A stretch of 45,462 bases of DNA from Lachnospiraceae bacterium (GCA_017521195.1 JAFXGP010000084.1:1-45462), one strand, 5' to 3'; shown: positions 33,940 through 44,363, counted from the stretch's first letter. Numbers and translations are program-made. The notes: a model not told the origin generated them from the letters alone.

Positions 33940-34995
33940 TTATTTCAACAATTCATAAAAGGAAGGTTCTTTCGCCACAAATTTCTTATTAGAAAGTTCT
34001 TCAAAATCACCATCCATTTCAGGAAATTCTATCCGATAAGAATGAAGTAACTGCCATTTAGGAAGTTTTATTTCTCTAAAGCTTCGGTTCCAGGTTTTAT
34101 CTCCGTATTTTTCATCTCCTAACAAAGGATGACCAACAGAGGCTAAATGTGCCCTGATCTGATGAGTCTTTCCTGTAATCAGTTCTACTTCCAGATAAGT
34201 GCATCCATTCTTATATATAATTGGTTCATATGCTGTTTCAATAGGCATATAATCCTTTTCATTATCAACACTTTCCTTTAAAAATACTTTATTAAGTTTC
34301 TCATCCTTTTTTAAAAAACCTTTTATATAAGTACCTTTTTCCACTTTTCCCTTTACAAATGTACGGTAATACTTACGAATTTTTCTTTCTTTTATCAAAA
34401 GATTCATCTGACGGCTTCCCATCAAGGACTTGCCGCATATTATAAGTCCACTGGTATTCCTATCCAGACGATTACAGATAGATGGTTTAAATGTATCTAA
34501 CTGTTCTTTGGATATTTTTTTATGTCTAAGCAAATACCCAATCAACCACTCATTCACAGACAAATCTGAGGGTTCCGATTTTTGTGATAAAATTCCTGCC
34601 GGCTTATTTAATAACAAAATATGTTCGTTTTCGTATACTACTTCTATTCCTTTTAATCTTTCATAGGCTGTTTCGTATTGAATAAACATATTTTTATTTG
34701 TTTTATCGCTACCGGAAATATTCTTTGCAATAAGATTTTGGTTTCTTTTACCTGCCGGATTTTGTAAAGCTACATTACCCCGAATTTTCAAAAAAGTTTC
34801 ATCAGAAAAAAAGAACTGTACTTCATCACCTACTGACAGAATTTCTTTTCCGTCAGCCTTTTTCTTATTCAATGTAATATTCTTTTTACGCAACATTTTA
34901 TAAAGAAAGCCGGTTCCTGCTTCCTTCAAATATTTATGTAAAAATTTATCAAACCGCTGTCCTGCCTCATTGGCACCAATTTTAAATTCCTGCAT
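33940..34995 (-). CDS. RluA/RluC-family 23S rRNA pseudouridine synthase
   Basis: A 351-residue pseudouridine synthase. An N-terminal S4-like RNA-binding domain (RFDKFLHKYLKEAGTGFLYKMLRKKNITLNKKK) is followed by the catalytic domain with the catalytic aspartate in CNRLDRNTSGLIICGK and the C-terminal ELITGKTHQIRAHLASVGHPLLGDEKYG motif. It resembles RluC, but the modified position cannot be set from sequence alone. Confidence 0.9.
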   Translation of the reverse strand: MQEFKIGANEAGQRFDKFLHKYLKEAGTGFLYKMLRKKNITLNKKKADGKEILSVGDEVQFFFSDETFLKIRGNVALQNPAGKRNQNLIAKNISGSDKTNKNMFIQYETAYERLKGIEVVYENEHILLLNKPAGILSQKSEPSDLSVNEWLIGYLLRHKKISKEQLDTFKPSICNRLDRNTSGLIICGKSLMGSRQMNLLIKERKIRKYYRTFVKGKVEKGTYIKGFLKKDEKLNKVFLKESVDNEKDYMPIETAYEPIIYKNGCTYLEVELITGKTHQIRAHLASVGHPLLGDEKYGDKTWNRSFREIKLPKWQLLHSYRIEFPEMDGDFEELSNKKFVAKEPSFYELLK

Positions 34996-35058
34996 TCAAA
35001 TTCTCCGTTTTCGTCAGTTCTTTCTCAGATTTCACTCCTGAAAATTTATTAATACTTC

Positions 35059-35625
35059 TTAAAGAGAAACTGCATACAAAGTTTTCATAATGTCTTTTTC
35101 TCTGCTCTTTTCATTTTCCAGATTCTGCATCTGCTGAATTCTTGCCACATATTTATCCAAGTCTTTATACAATTTCACATTAACACCCTTAATGGCATCT
35201 TTGTTCAGTACGGTTTTAATATGTTCTTCAAAATCATTCTCCATAACTTTGCAGTTCTCCGTAAAACCAATTACAGTCATTCCTCTTGTGTATACATGAG
35301 CCATATCATAATTTTTATCATAAGAAGTAAAATAAAGATTATAAGCTCCTACATTTTCTTGTACTACTGATGATATGGTCTTATATGCTTTTTCAGAACA
35401 TCCTTTGATTTTCAAGTTCATAATCATTGAAACTGCACTTTTACTTGCCGGAAGACATCCTAATACTGCAACAATAGTCAAATAGTTTTTATTACTTCCG
35501 GTAGTTATGTAACCTGCCAAATACAATGCGGCTGAAATTCCAAAAAACACAATAGTTTTTATAATTTCAATTTTCTTTTTATTTTGCAAATATAGATAAT
35601 CGCCTTTAGTATACTTGTTTTTCAT
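35059..35625 (-). CDS. Conserved hypothetical protein with two membrane helices
   Basis: 188 residues. Two hydrophobic segments near the N-terminus (IIKTIVFFGISAALYLAGYI at about 24-43 and LTIVAVLGCLPASKSAVSMI at about 49-68) anchor a soluble C-terminal part of about 120 residues that is mixed alpha/beta (NLYFTSYDKNYDMAHVYTRG; ENDFEEHIKTVLNKDAIKGV) and ends in a charged coil. I know no named family for it. It lies between the RluA gene and an SDR and may be transcribed with them. Confidence 0.75.
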   Translation of the reverse strand: MKNKYTKGDYLYLQNKKKIEIIKTIVFFGISAALYLAGYITTGSNKNYLTIVAVLGCLPASKSAVSMIMNLKIKGCSEKAYKTISSVVQENVGAYNLYFTSYDKNYDMAHVYTRGMTVIGFTENCKVMENDFEEHIKTVLNKDAIKGVNVKLYKDLDKYVARIQQMQNLENEKSREKDIMKTLYAVSL

Positions 35626-35703
35626 TCTCTATATAGTCCTTTCCTTATTACCTTAAACTATATTTTCACTTTTAATTTTCTGATATTTATTTTAAAACTA
35701 CTA

Positions 35704-36471
35704 TTATCCCCTATCAAAATTTTCCACAATCTCCAAAATCCAACTATGCGGAATCACTTTGCATAAAACTCTGAAAAGTTTCATAGGTACACTGCACACC
35801 GTAACTGTTTTTCTCTTTTTAGATGCAAGCAAAGCATCTTTTACCACCCATTCCGGTGACACACTGAAATTTTTCTTAAGTGCCAATGTCTGTCCATTGG
35901 TTTCTGCTCTGTCAAAAAAAGGTGTATTTACAGGTCCGGGACAGACTGCGGTTATATAGATTTCTTTTGGCAACAGTTCTTCCTGTAATGCTCTTGAAAA
36001 AGATAATACATAAGATTTAGATGCTGCATATACCGCAAAATGTGCTTGTGGCACAAAGGCGGCCGCACTGGCCAGTTGAATAATTCTACCGTTTCTGGTC
36101 ATATACGGAATTGCCATATACGTAACTGCTGTCAATGCTTTACAGTTCAATTCCACCATATTCAACTGTTCTTCCATGCTAAGCTGCTCAAAATCCCCCA
36201 TAAGTCCAAATCCTGCACAGTTAACCAACATGCAAATATTGGGATTTTCCTTTTCAATCAGGCTCTGTAATTCTGTTCTCTGCTCATTCTTTTCCAAATC
36301 CAGACCTATAATTCTGGTTTTATTCTTCAAAGAAGATGCGATTTCTTCCATCTTTTTTACATTTCGGGCTATCATCCAGATTTCATCTATTCTGGAAAAA
36401 CTTTGATCCAACTGTCGGACAAATTCAGCTCCGATACCGGAAGATGCTCCGGTTACTATAACTATTTTCAC
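35704..36471 (-). CDS. Short-chain dehydrogenase/reductase (SDR)
   Basis: A 255-residue classical SDR. The cofactor motif VTGASSGIGAEF is at the N-terminus, the NAG-like loop is NCAGFGL, the catalytic Ser is in LASAAAF and the YxxxK pair is YAASKSY. An acidic/basic pattern after the second strand (ARNVKKME) suggests NADPH use. Substrate unknown. Confidence 0.88.
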   Translation of the reverse strand: MKIVIVTGASSGIGAEFVRQLDQSFSRIDEIWMIARNVKKMEEIASSLKNKTRIIGLDLEKNEQRTELQSLIEKENPNICMLVNCAGFGLMGDFEQLSMEEQLNMVELNCKALTAVTYMAIPYMTRNGRIIQLASAAAFVPQAHFAVYAASKSYVLSFSRALQEELLPKEIYITAVCPGPVNTPFFDRAETNGQTLALKKNFSVSPEWVVKDALLASKKRKTVTVCSVPMKLFRVLCKVIPHSWILEIVENFDRG

Positions 36472-36534
36472 AGTTCATTTCCTCTTTTTACTGCATCTAT
36501 CTTCAGATGTGGGTTTTGTTGCTTAATCCGTTCA

Positions 36535-38523
36535 CTATTTTTGTTTTCTTTTATGAACATTTCGGATTGTTTTCTTTGGTTTATTTCCCTGCTTTTCTTT
36601 TGATGCAGTTGCACTCTTTTTATTTGAATTATTCTTTGTACTTTTTCCTTTTGCAGAATTGTCTTTTACACCATTTTTACCCTTAGATACATTTCCGGAA
36701 TATGCATTATTCCCATTCCCCTGCATATTTCTCGGACGAATGAGACATTTCTTATCAAATCCGATTAAATCTTCTCTGCCTGCTTTCAATAATGCTTCCT
36801 TAACCAAATCATAATTCTTGGGATTGCGATACTGAATCAGTGCACGTTGCATAGCTTTTTCATGTGGATTCTTACACACATACACCGGTTTCATATCTCT
36901 TGGATCCAATTCTGTATAATACATCACTGTGGACATAGTAGATGGTGTAGGATAAAAATCCTGTACCTGTTCCGGCATATAGCCTAAATCCCGCAAGTAT
37001 TCTGCAAGTTCTACCGCTTCTTTTAAGGTTGAACCGGGATGCGAAGACATTAAGTAAGGCACCAAAAACTGTTTCAATCCTAATTTTTCATTTAACTGTT
37101 TATATTTTTTCTGAAATTTCTCGTAAACTTTGTTCTCAGGTTTTCCCATTCTCTTAAGAACCGCATCAGAAATATGTTCCGGAGCAACTTTCAACTGCCC
37201 ACTAATATGATACTGTACCAGTTCTTTAAAGAAAGTATCATCCTTATCTTCTATCAGATAATCAAAACGGATACCGCTACGGATAAATACTTTTTTTACT
37301 CCGGGAAGTGCGCGAAGTTTACGAAGTAAAGATACATAATCCGAATGATCTACTTTCATATTTTTACATGCCGTCGGGAATAAACACTGTTTATTCTTAC
37401 ACACACCAAACTTCATCTGTTTTTCACAAGATGGTTGTCTGAAATTAGCGGTTGGCCCTCCCACATCATGGATGTATCCTTTAAAATCTTTCTCTGCAAT
37501 TACCTGTTTCGCCTCTTCAATAATAGATTCGTGACTTCTTGTCTGAATAGTTCTTCCCTGATGGAAAGTCAACGCACAGAAGTTACAGCCTCCAAAGCAA
37601 CCACGGTTGCTTGTTAATGAGAACTTAATTTCACTGATAGCAGGAACCCCACCTTTTTCTTCATAAGAAGGATGATATGTTCTCATATATGGTAATGCAT
37701 AAACTTCATCCATCTCTTCCCGGGTCAATGGTTCCTGAGGTGGATTCTGAACCACATAAATTCCGTTTGGATATTCTTCTACCATTACTTTCCCTGTAAA
37801 CGGATCTGTATTTTCATACTGGATACGGAAACTTTCTGCATATGCACGTTTATTTTCTTTCATTGTTTCGTAATCCGGTAAAGTAATTTCATCATAAAAA
37901 CCATCGGTAGACTTTGTTTTATATACCGTGCCCTTAATGAAAGTAATATCATTTACCGCAATTCCGCTGTTTAAAGCATCTGCCACCTCAATGATAGACC
38001 GTTCGCCCATACCATAAAGTAACAAATCTGCTTGGGAATCCAATAAAATAGAACGTTTAAAAGAATCTGACCAATAATCATAGTGCGCCATTCTTCGAAG
38101 GCTGGCTTCAATACCGCCAATAATAATCGGAGTATTTTTATATGTTCTACGGATAAGATTACCATACACTGCAGTTGCTCTGTCCGGACGTTTATTAATC
38201 TCTCCTCCCGGAGTATAGGCATCGGTCGGACGGTGTTTCTTGGATACAAAATAGTGGTTTACCATAGAATCCATATTTCCCGCACTAATTAAAAATGCCA
38301 ATCTTGGTTCCCCATAGACAGCAATACTATTTTCATCTTTCCAATCCGGCTGTGAAATAATTCCTACGGAATATCCTCTTGATTCCAACATACGGCTGAT
38401 AATAGCATGTCCGAAAGAAGGATGGTCCACATAAGCATCCCCGATAATATACACAAAATCAAATTGTGTAATTCCCCTGTCATCCATATCTTTCCGACAG
38501 ATTGGTAAAAATCCCTGGTTCAT
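36535..38523 (-). CDS. YgiQ family radical SAM protein
   Basis: About 662 residues. The N-terminal cobalamin-fold-like region has [20 protein letters not shown], and the radical SAM motif is [12 protein letters not shown] (CxxxCxxC). A second region with [11 protein letters not shown]-like cysteines ([14 protein letters not shown]) follows, then [17 protein letters not shown]. The last 70 residues are Lys/Asn/Ser-rich and probably disordered. The function is unknown. I start at ATG 38523 because GGAG lies six bases before it; ATG 38535 is the alternative. Confidence 0.88.
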   Translation of the reverse strand: MNQGFLPICRKDMDDRGITQFDFVYIIGDAYVDHPSFGHAIISRMLESRGYSVGIISQPDWKDENSIAVYGEPRLAFLISAGNMDSMVNHYFVSKKHRPTDAYTPGGEINKRPDRATAVYGNLIRRTYKNTPIIIGGIEASLRRMAHYDYWSDSFKRSILLDSQADLLLYGMGERSIIEVADALNSGIAVNDITFIKGTVYKTKSTDGFYDEITLPDYETMKENKRAYAESFRIQYENTDPFTGKVMVEEYPNGIYVVQNPPQEPLTREEMDEVYALPYMRTYHPSYEEKGGVPAISEIKFSLTSNRGCFGGCNFCALTFHQGRTIQTRSHESIIEEAKQVIAEKDFKGYIHDVGGPTANFRQPSCEKQMKFGVCKNKQCLFPTACKNMKVDHSDYVSLLRKLRALPGVKKVFIRSGIRFDYLIEDKDDTFFKELVQYHISGQLKVAPEHISDAVLKRMGKPENKVYEKFQKKYKQLNEKLGLKQFLVPYLMSSHPGSTLKEAVELAEYLRDLGYMPEQVQDFYPTPSTMSTVMYYTELDPRDMKPVYVCKNPHEKAMQRALIQYRNPKNYDLVKEALLKAGREDLIGFDKKCLIRPRNMQGNGNNAYSGNVSKGKNGVKDNSAKGKSTKNNSNKKSATASKEKQGNKPKKTIRNVHKRKQK

Positions 38524-38553
38524 ACTGTTCTCCATTTTCTGTTAAACAATTAA

Positions 38554-39201
38554 CTAAAATTTTATATCAAAATAATCCTTAATATAGTAATCTGCTAACT
38601 CTTTCTTCTTATCTATCTGATTCATAGAAAAATCATCTTCTACGGCACAGACCTCCATCCCTGCACTTTTACCTGCAAGAATTCCCATTTCAATATCTTC
38701 AAAAACAAGACAATCTTTCGGATTAACTCCTATATTCTCTGCCACCGCCAGATAAATATCCGGAGCAGGTTTTCCCTTGGTTACCTCACAGGCAGTCATA
38801 ACACAATCAAAATACTCTCTGATTTTTAAAGCCTCTAAGGTTGCATCTACGAGTTCCCTGGAATTGCTGGTTGCAATACCAAGTTTAATTCCGTTTTCTT
38901 TGCATCGTTCCAGAAATTCCCCTACACCATTTTTCAAAGGCACTTCTTTCGTATATTTGTCATATGCCATCTGATTCCAGTCTGCTTTAATCTTGTCTAA
39001 AGAGTCCGGAATCTGAAAAGTTTCTTTAAAATAAACTGCTGTTTCCGAAAAACTCATTCCTTCAATATCTTTTTGTAATGTTGGTGGTAAAGGGATACCA
39101 AATTTCCCTAAATATTCAATATCAATAGCTTTCCACATCCACATGGAATCTACCAATGTTCCGTCTAAATCAAAAATAACTGCTTTTTTGTTCTTTAACA
39201 T
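38554..39201 (-). CDS. HAD-superfamily hydrolase, beta-phosphoglucomutase-like
   Basis: A 215-residue HAD subfamily IA protein. Motif I DLDGTLVDS with the nucleophile and acid/base aspartates, motif II in GIATSNS, motif III lysine in KGKPAPDIY and motif IV VFEDIEMGILAGKSAG are all present. Such enzymes act on sugar phosphates or similar; the substrate is not predictable. It lies between the YgiQ gene and an RsuA-type gene, same strand. Confidence 0.88.
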   Translation of the reverse strand: MLKNKKAVIFDLDGTLVDSMWMWKAIDIEYLGKFGIPLPPTLQKDIEGMSFSETAVYFKETFQIPDSLDKIKADWNQMAYDKYTKEVPLKNGVGEFLERCKENGIKLGIATSNSRELVDATLEALKIREYFDCVMTACEVTKGKPAPDIYLAVAENIGVNPKDCLVFEDIEMGILAGKSAGMEVCAVEDDFSMNQIDKKKELADYYIKDYFDIKF

Positions 39202-39234
39202 GTTTTTCCCTATTTTATAATCTATTAAATTTTT

Positions 39235-39936
39235 CTATTTTCCTTTTAATTCCAAAACTTCATTGTCTGTCAGGCATCGATACTCTCCCAAAGCCAATGT
39301 ATCATCCAACTTTAAACTTCCCATAGATAATCGCTTTAAATAAATCACTTCATTATTTACAGCTTTTAACATTCTTTTTACCTGATGGAATTTACCTTCG
39401 GTGATCGTTAGTTCTATTTTTTTATCTTCTATTCTTTCTGCTTTTGCAGGTAAGGTTAATTGTTCTTCTCCGATATCCACACCCTGTTCAAGTTTATGAA
39501 TCATTTCTTCTGTCACAGCAACCTTTGTCTCCACCAAATATGTTTTATCCACATGCTTTTTAGGAGATAAGAGATTATGACTTAATTCTCCGTCATTGGT
39601 AATCAAAAGCAATCCTTCCGTATCTTTGTCCAAACGTCCTACCGGAAACAAATCTTTTCCCGGGGCATCTTTTAACAAATCCAACACTGTTTTGTCATGA
39701 TTATCTATGGTTGCACTTACCACACCTTGGGGTTTGTTTAACATATAATAGTAAAACTTCTGATAAGAAAGCTCTTTCCCATTTACACATACTTTGGCAG
39801 CAGTCTCATCAAATTTATAATCTGCCTTTTTGACAACTTCTCCGTCAACCGAAACCATGCCTTTTTTAACTATATCTTTTACCTGACTTCTGGTACCAAT
39901 TTCCATTTCACACAAAAATTTATCTAAACGAATCAC
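39235..39936 (-). CDS. RsuA/RluB-family pseudouridine synthase
   Basis: A 233-residue protein with an N-terminal S4 domain (MIRLDKFLCEMEIGTRSQVKDIVKKGMVSVDG) and the catalytic RsuA-type domain: LNKPQGVVSA, the catalytic Asp in VGRLDKDTEGLLLITNDG, and TITEGKFHQVKRMLKAVNNEV. It modifies uridine in rRNA; whether 16S (RsuA) or 23S is not clear. It is the first gene of the minus-strand group before the divergent ylbJ. Confidence 0.9.
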   Translation of the reverse strand: MIRLDKFLCEMEIGTRSQVKDIVKKGMVSVDGEVVKKADYKFDETAAKVCVNGKELSYQKFYYYMLNKPQGVVSATIDNHDKTVLDLLKDAPGKDLFPVGRLDKDTEGLLLITNDGELSHNLLSPKKHVDKTYLVETKVAVTEEMIHKLEQGVDIGEEQLTLPAKAERIEDKKIELTITEGKFHQVKRMLKAVNNEVIYLKRLSMGSLKLDDTLALGEYRCLTDNEVLELKGK

Positions 39937-40025
39937 TTTTTATTATCCTCATTTAATTATGTCTTTTAAATATCCGTTTTTTCTATTGGTTATTAAAAAT
40001 TTTAATATATTAAAAATTTATTTTA

Positions 40026-40054
40026 ACATATTCATACCGATTTTACCATAACGT
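40026..40054 (+). promoter_or_regulatory. Sigma-E-like sporulation promoter of ylbJ
   Basis: ACATATT (40026-40032), 14 bases, CATAACGT (40047-40054), close to the Bacillus mother-cell sigma-E consensus (GCATATT and CATACAAT). It lies about 40 bases before the gene. YlbJ is a known sigma-E-controlled protein in Bacillus, which supports the call. Confidence 0.6.
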
Positions 40055-40095
40055 ATAGTATACAACATTTTGTATCTTTATGGGGATTTCATTTT

Positions 40096-41073
40096 ATGAA
40101 AAAAAGATTAATTCAACTCATTTTTACTCTTTTTTGTTGTAGTTTCCTTGTTTTACTTTTTCTGTACTCCAAAGAATGTATTGCACTTGCTTCCAACGGA
40201 CTACTAATCTGGTACCGCAATATGATTCCTTCTCTTTTTCCCTTTATGGTTCTGTCCGGTTTTATGGTTAGAAGTGGTCTTTCATATAAAATAGGACAAT
40301 GGTTGCAACCTATTCTGGGCATATTTTTCAGACTTCCTTCTCACATGCTATATGCTATTTTTATGGGTTTTTTATGCGGATTTCCAATGGGGGCAAAGAT
40401 TGTTGCAGACATGCTGGAAAAGGAACAAATTACACTTAAAGAAGGGGAATTTTTATTAGCTTTTTGCAATAATATCGGACCTTTATATATGTTTGGATAT
40501 GTAATTCCGTTGTTTGATTATCAAAAGGCTTGGCGGATTCTTGTATTGATGTACCTGGTTCCTTTAGGTTATGGATTCTATTTAAGATACTTTTCTCCCC
40601 TAATTAGAAAAACTTTCCCTCTCCTATCCGCCTGCTCTGCTTCTAAAGAAAACCTTATTTCACCAAACTATCTCTCATATTTTCAACAGTCACTTTTCTC
40701 ATCCATAGAACAAATCACTTTACTTGGAGGTTGTATGGTTTTTTTCAACTGTTTGTTAATTTTTCCGAAAATGTTGGAATTTTTCCTTTCACAAACGATG
40801 ATTAACTCCTATTATTCACCATTTCTTTCCGCGATTTTTAGCTCCCTTATAGAAATTGGCGGCGGATTACAGCAGCTTTCCTTAATTTCAAACAAAAATA
40901 ATTCTCTATCTCTCCCTGTTTTCCTGCCACTTGCTCTATTAACCTTTGGCGGATTAAGTTGCATCATACAAACCTGTTCTATATTAAAAAATACAGGTTT
41001 GAAAATCAGCACTTACATAAAGCACAAATTTGTTCAAGCCTGTATTTTTATTCTTTTCATATTTATTCTATAA
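40096..41073 (+). CDS. ylbJ: YlbJ-type sporulation integral membrane protein
   Basis: A 325-residue protein with about eight hydrophobic helices of the nucleoside-recognition (Gate) family. The YlbJ signature is visible: IWYRNMIPSLFPFMVLSGF, MGFLCGFPMGAKIVADML and GEFLLAFCNNIGPLYMFGYV. In Bacillus YlbJ is needed for spore cortex formation and dipicolinic acid transfer. TGGGGAT precedes the ATG. A sigma-E-like promoter upstream supports a mother-cell role. Confidence 0.83.
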   Translation: MKKRLIQLIFTLFCCSFLVLLFLYSKECIALASNGLLIWYRNMIPSLFPFMVLSGFMVRSGLSYKIGQWLQPILGIFFRLPSHMLYAIFMGFLCGFPMGAKIVADMLEKEQITLKEGEFLLAFCNNIGPLYMFGYVIPLFDYQKAWRILVLMYLVPLGYGFYLRYFSPLIRKTFPLLSACSASKENLISPNYLSYFQQSLFSSIEQITLLGGCMVFFNCLLIFPKMLEFFLSQTMINSYYSPFLSAIFSSLIEIGGGLQQLSLISNKNNSLSLPVFLPLALLTFGGLSCIIQTCSILKNTGLKISTYIKHKFVQACIFILFIFIL

Positions 41074-41166
41074 ATTGGCACATACCAATATCCTAATAAA
41101 TAATTAAATCCAATATCTGATTTCCTTTTTTGTCAGTTCCTGCTAACTTATGTGCAGCCACTCACT

Positions 41167-44103
41167 TTATATATACCCTTCATTCAATAACGTTTCAAAA
41201 TCCTCTTCCGGAATTGGTTTTGAATAAAAGTATCCCTGTGCCACAAAGGCTCCGATTTCTTTCATAAGATTTACATCCTTCTGAGTTTCCACACCTTCAC
41301 AGACAATCTGTGCATCCAATTCTTCCGAAAGTGTAACTATTCCTCGCATAATCTTCACCTGACGCTCCGGATTATCTTTATTTAAGAAAAACGAACGGTC
41401 CATTTTTACGACGGATGCCGGAATCTGTTCAAAAATTCCCAAGGAGGAATAACCGGCTCCAAAATCATCAATCGAAAGATGAATTTCCCGATTTTTTAAT
41501 TCATCAAAGGATTCTTTTACTCTTTGCTGATCCATTTCCTCCATAAGAAGCGTTTCTGTTACTTCAACTTCGATTAATTCTTTGGAAACATTATACTTTT
41601 CCAATATGGCTTCAAATTTATCTGCAAACCCCGGCTTAACAAAATGCATACGCGAAAAATTACAAGATACTGTCACTACCGGAAGTCCCGCATCCATTCT
41701 TTTGCGAAGCAGCTTACAAACCGTTTCGCAAACAAACATGTCTATCTCTGTAATTCTGCCAGTTTGTTCATAATATGGTACAAAGAAGTATGGTGCTTTG
41801 ATTTTTCCGCCATCGCTTGGATCCTTAAAACGTACCAAAGCCTCTGCTCCTACAATTTTGCCATTACGCACATCAACCTTGGGCTGATAAAATGCCACAA
41901 AATCCTTATTAATATCTACACTTTCCAGAAGTTTTTCACGGTCATGTTTTATCTTTAGCAATTCTTGCAAAGATTCATCATATATCTTGATATTACTTCC
42001 CACATTGCTGTCCGCAAATTCCAATGCCTGATTTGCACAATTGATTCCACGTCTGATATCAATTTCCTTATCCGGAATCAGATAAACACCCAACTGAAGA
42101 TTTAAATTGTCCCTGTTTATCTGATTCAGGCGCTGTTCCATCGTATTCTTCATTTCCTTAAGACGGTCATAAAATACGGTCTCTTCACTGTAATTTAGTA
42201 AAAGTACAAAGCGATCCCCCTGGCTTCTAGCGCAGATTTCCTTGTCTTCATTTACAAGGCTACGAAGCTCCCTGACAAAAACATTCAGCAGCTGCTCTCC
42301 TACACTCCATCCATAAATAATATTGTATCGGCGGAAGTTTAAAAAATTAAGGTATACAATCGCATATTTATTTTTCTTTTCTGGAAGTAATTTATGTTCT
42401 CCCCAATAAGTAAAGTAATTCAAATTCCAGATATCCATATTGGTATCTTTATACATTAATTTTTGAATCTTTTTGTTATCTGCAAGTTTTTGCAAAACAA
42501 CAAAAATGATAATCAGCATAATAACCATCAGAATGCCAATAATCACAACACTGTTGTCTTTGATAAAATCCACAATTGTAACTAATGGATAGGTGATTTC
42601 TTTTAACATATATTCATTAATCATCTTGGAATCTATCGTGGAAATCGTTTTTTCCAAAATCCCTGAAAGCTGTGTCTGCTGATTACTTATGGCCATTGAA
42701 ATCGAATAATCTATATTCAGAATACTTTCAATTTGTAAATCATCATATTGCAGATCTGTACGCATCAGATTCTCAACGAAATATCCGTTACAAAGCACAG
42801 CATCTACTTCCCGATTATGCAATGCATCAATACAATCCTGTTGATTTTCAAAACTAATAATTTGTACCCCTTCTGCCGCAGATACCCTGTCTGCTTTTTC
42901 CTTTAAAAAACTTACCGTTGCCAAAGTCTGTATATTATCGTTTTTTTCCCTTTTGTCCTTGACCAATACCAATGGTACCTGTGCATAATCACAAATAGAT
43001 TTCAAATTATGCTCTCTCAGAACATCCTCTTGTTCCGTGGAATAAGCTAAAATATCAATTGTTCCATTCTCTAGTGCAATTCTAGCTTCTTGTCTGTTTT
43101 CAAATAAAACATATTCTGTTTCCAACCCAGTGATGCTTAATCCATTTTCCAATATTTCTCTGGTAAGTCCTTTAAATTCATCTTCTTCCACATAAGAAAA
43201 CGGATAATTATTATCCAGATAACCTATACTAATTGTTTTCTTTTCTTCTAAGAACTGCTTTTCCTCTGTGGTAAGAAGAATTGCCTTATCAAACTTATCA
43301 TAAAAAAACCGATTCATCAGCTCAGTTTCTAATTCAGGCCAGTTCATTTTAACATCTACGATTGCCGTATTCAGTTCACGAAGTAATTCATCGTTCCCTT
43401 GATATGTAATGTAATAAAATGGTCTCGGTGCAAAGCGCCCCAGCAGTCTCTGCCCTTCTTTTACCTCTGTAAAAGTATGTACAAATGCGTCAATCTCGCA
43501 CGCATCCAAAGCTGCATGCATATCTGCGGTAGTTTCATATTCTATGATTCTTGGCTGCTCAATCCCATTATGATAAAGGTATTCCAGAAACTCAGCCCTT
43601 CTGACATAATCTTTTACCATACCAAAACAAAAATCCTTCATGGCATAAAAATCTTCATAAGCCGTATCTGTATCCAGATTGGCAGCAATCACACCAAAGG
43701 TATATCCGCTGGAAAGATCTGCATAGTTGTAAATCTCTGCCCGTTCTGCAGAATATTGTGCCGATCCTACCAAATCAACCTCTTTATTCGACAATTTTTC
43801 TAATGCATCCGACCAGCTTTCACACTCTATATATTCAATATTCCATGCAGTATAGTTGGAAATCACATTCATGTATTCTACATCCATACCTCCCAGGGAA
43901 CCATCTTCATTTACGATATGATATCCATCCATCGGAAAAAAAGCCACTCGTACGGTTCTTCTTTCTGCTGCATATACATTACCAGCTACGGAAAGGCAGA
44001 TAATACAAAGTGCCCACAGCATTATTTTTTTTAACATTACAAATTCTGATTTTTCTACTTTGTTTTTCATAACACCCAACCATATCATCCAAGATTGTTT
44101 CAT
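41167..44103 (-). CDS. Membrane c-di-GMP phosphodiesterase: two SBP domains, degenerate GGDEF, EAL
   Basis: 978 residues. After a signal anchor there are two periplasmic solute-binding domains (about 48-265 and 290-510; RVAFFPMDGYHIVNEDGSL and ISIGYLDNNYPFSYVEE), a membrane helix (about 520-545, VVIIGILMVIMLIIIFVVL), a GGDEF domain whose motif is SQGDRF and so probably inactive, and an EAL domain with EALVRF, NFSRMHF, EVTETLLM, DDFGAGYSSL, KMDRSF, EGVET and QGYFYSKPI. All EAL catalytic residues I can place are present. Likely it lowers c-di-GMP in response to extracellular ligand(s). The start is uncertain; ATG 44037 (MLKKIMLWAL) gives a neater signal peptide. Confidence 0.85.
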   Translation of the reverse strand: MKQSWMIWLGVMKNKVEKSEFVMLKKIMLWALCIICLSVAGNVYAAERRTVRVAFFPMDGYHIVNEDGSLGGMDVEYMNVISNYTAWNIEYIECESWSDALEKLSNKEVDLVGSAQYSAERAEIYNYADLSSGYTFGVIAANLDTDTAYEDFYAMKDFCFGMVKDYVRRAEFLEYLYHNGIEQPRIIEYETTADMHAALDACEIDAFVHTFTEVKEGQRLLGRFAPRPFYYITYQGNDELLRELNTAIVDVKMNWPELETELMNRFFYDKFDKAILLTTEEKQFLEEKKTISIGYLDNNYPFSYVEEDEFKGLTREILENGLSITGLETEYVLFENRQEARIALENGTIDILAYSTEQEDVLREHNLKSICDYAQVPLVLVKDKREKNDNIQTLATVSFLKEKADRVSAAEGVQIISFENQQDCIDALHNREVDAVLCNGYFVENLMRTDLQYDDLQIESILNIDYSISMAISNQQTQLSGILEKTISTIDSKMINEYMLKEITYPLVTIVDFIKDNSVVIIGILMVIMLIIIFVVLQKLADNKKIQKLMYKDTNMDIWNLNYFTYWGEHKLLPEKKNKYAIVYLNFLNFRRYNIIYGWSVGEQLLNVFVRELRSLVNEDKEICARSQGDRFVLLLNYSEETVFYDRLKEMKNTMEQRLNQINRDNLNLQLGVYLIPDKEIDIRRGINCANQALEFADSNVGSNIKIYDESLQELLKIKHDREKLLESVDINKDFVAFYQPKVDVRNGKIVGAEALVRFKDPSDGGKIKAPYFFVPYYEQTGRITEIDMFVCETVCKLLRKRMDAGLPVVTVSCNFSRMHFVKPGFADKFEAILEKYNVSKELIEVEVTETLLMEEMDQQRVKESFDELKNREIHLSIDDFGAGYSSLGIFEQIPASVVKMDRSFFLNKDNPERQVKIMRGIVTLSEELDAQIVCEGVETQKDVNLMKEIGAFVAQGYFYSKPIPEEDFETLLNEGYI

Positions 44104-44164
44104 GAAGAATCTTCTTCATCCAAATTATTGACTAATCGTTTAAATAAAATTTTAAATCAGCTAA

Positions 44165-44193
44165 ATTATAACATTAATCAATGTTGAAAACAA
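44165..44193 (-). promoter_or_regulatory. Promoter of the EAL-domain gene
   Basis: TTGTTT (44193-44188), 17-base spacer, TATAAT (44170-44165) on the minus strand, about 60 bases before the first possible start. Confidence 0.55.
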
Positions 44194-44249
44194 GGTATTC
44201 TATTGGCATACCGGAAGTTCTGTGTAACCTGACACTCTGCAGCAATACT

Positions 44250-44363
44250 TTATAAAAATCCCAAATGTTCAAATAAAATCTTCATTCCCAGACAAACAAG
44301 AATAATTCCTCCGGCAAACTGGGCTTTCTTTTCAAATTTACTTCCGAAAATACTTCCCACTTT
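44250..44363 (-). pseudogene. mntP: mntP (manganese efflux pump) C-terminal fragment
   Basis: The last 37 codons encode GSKFEKKAQFAGGIILVCLG then MKILFEHLGFL and a stop, which is the conserved C-terminus of MntP/YebN manganese exporters (about 180-190 residues). Everything upstream is replaced by an istB fragment. It is a dead remnant. Confidence 0.72.

Noticed and set aside
41074-41166. Terminator between the convergent ylbJ and EAL genes
   Set aside because: Only a 5-bp stem (ATTGG/CCAAT) without a proper U-run is present, too weak to call.
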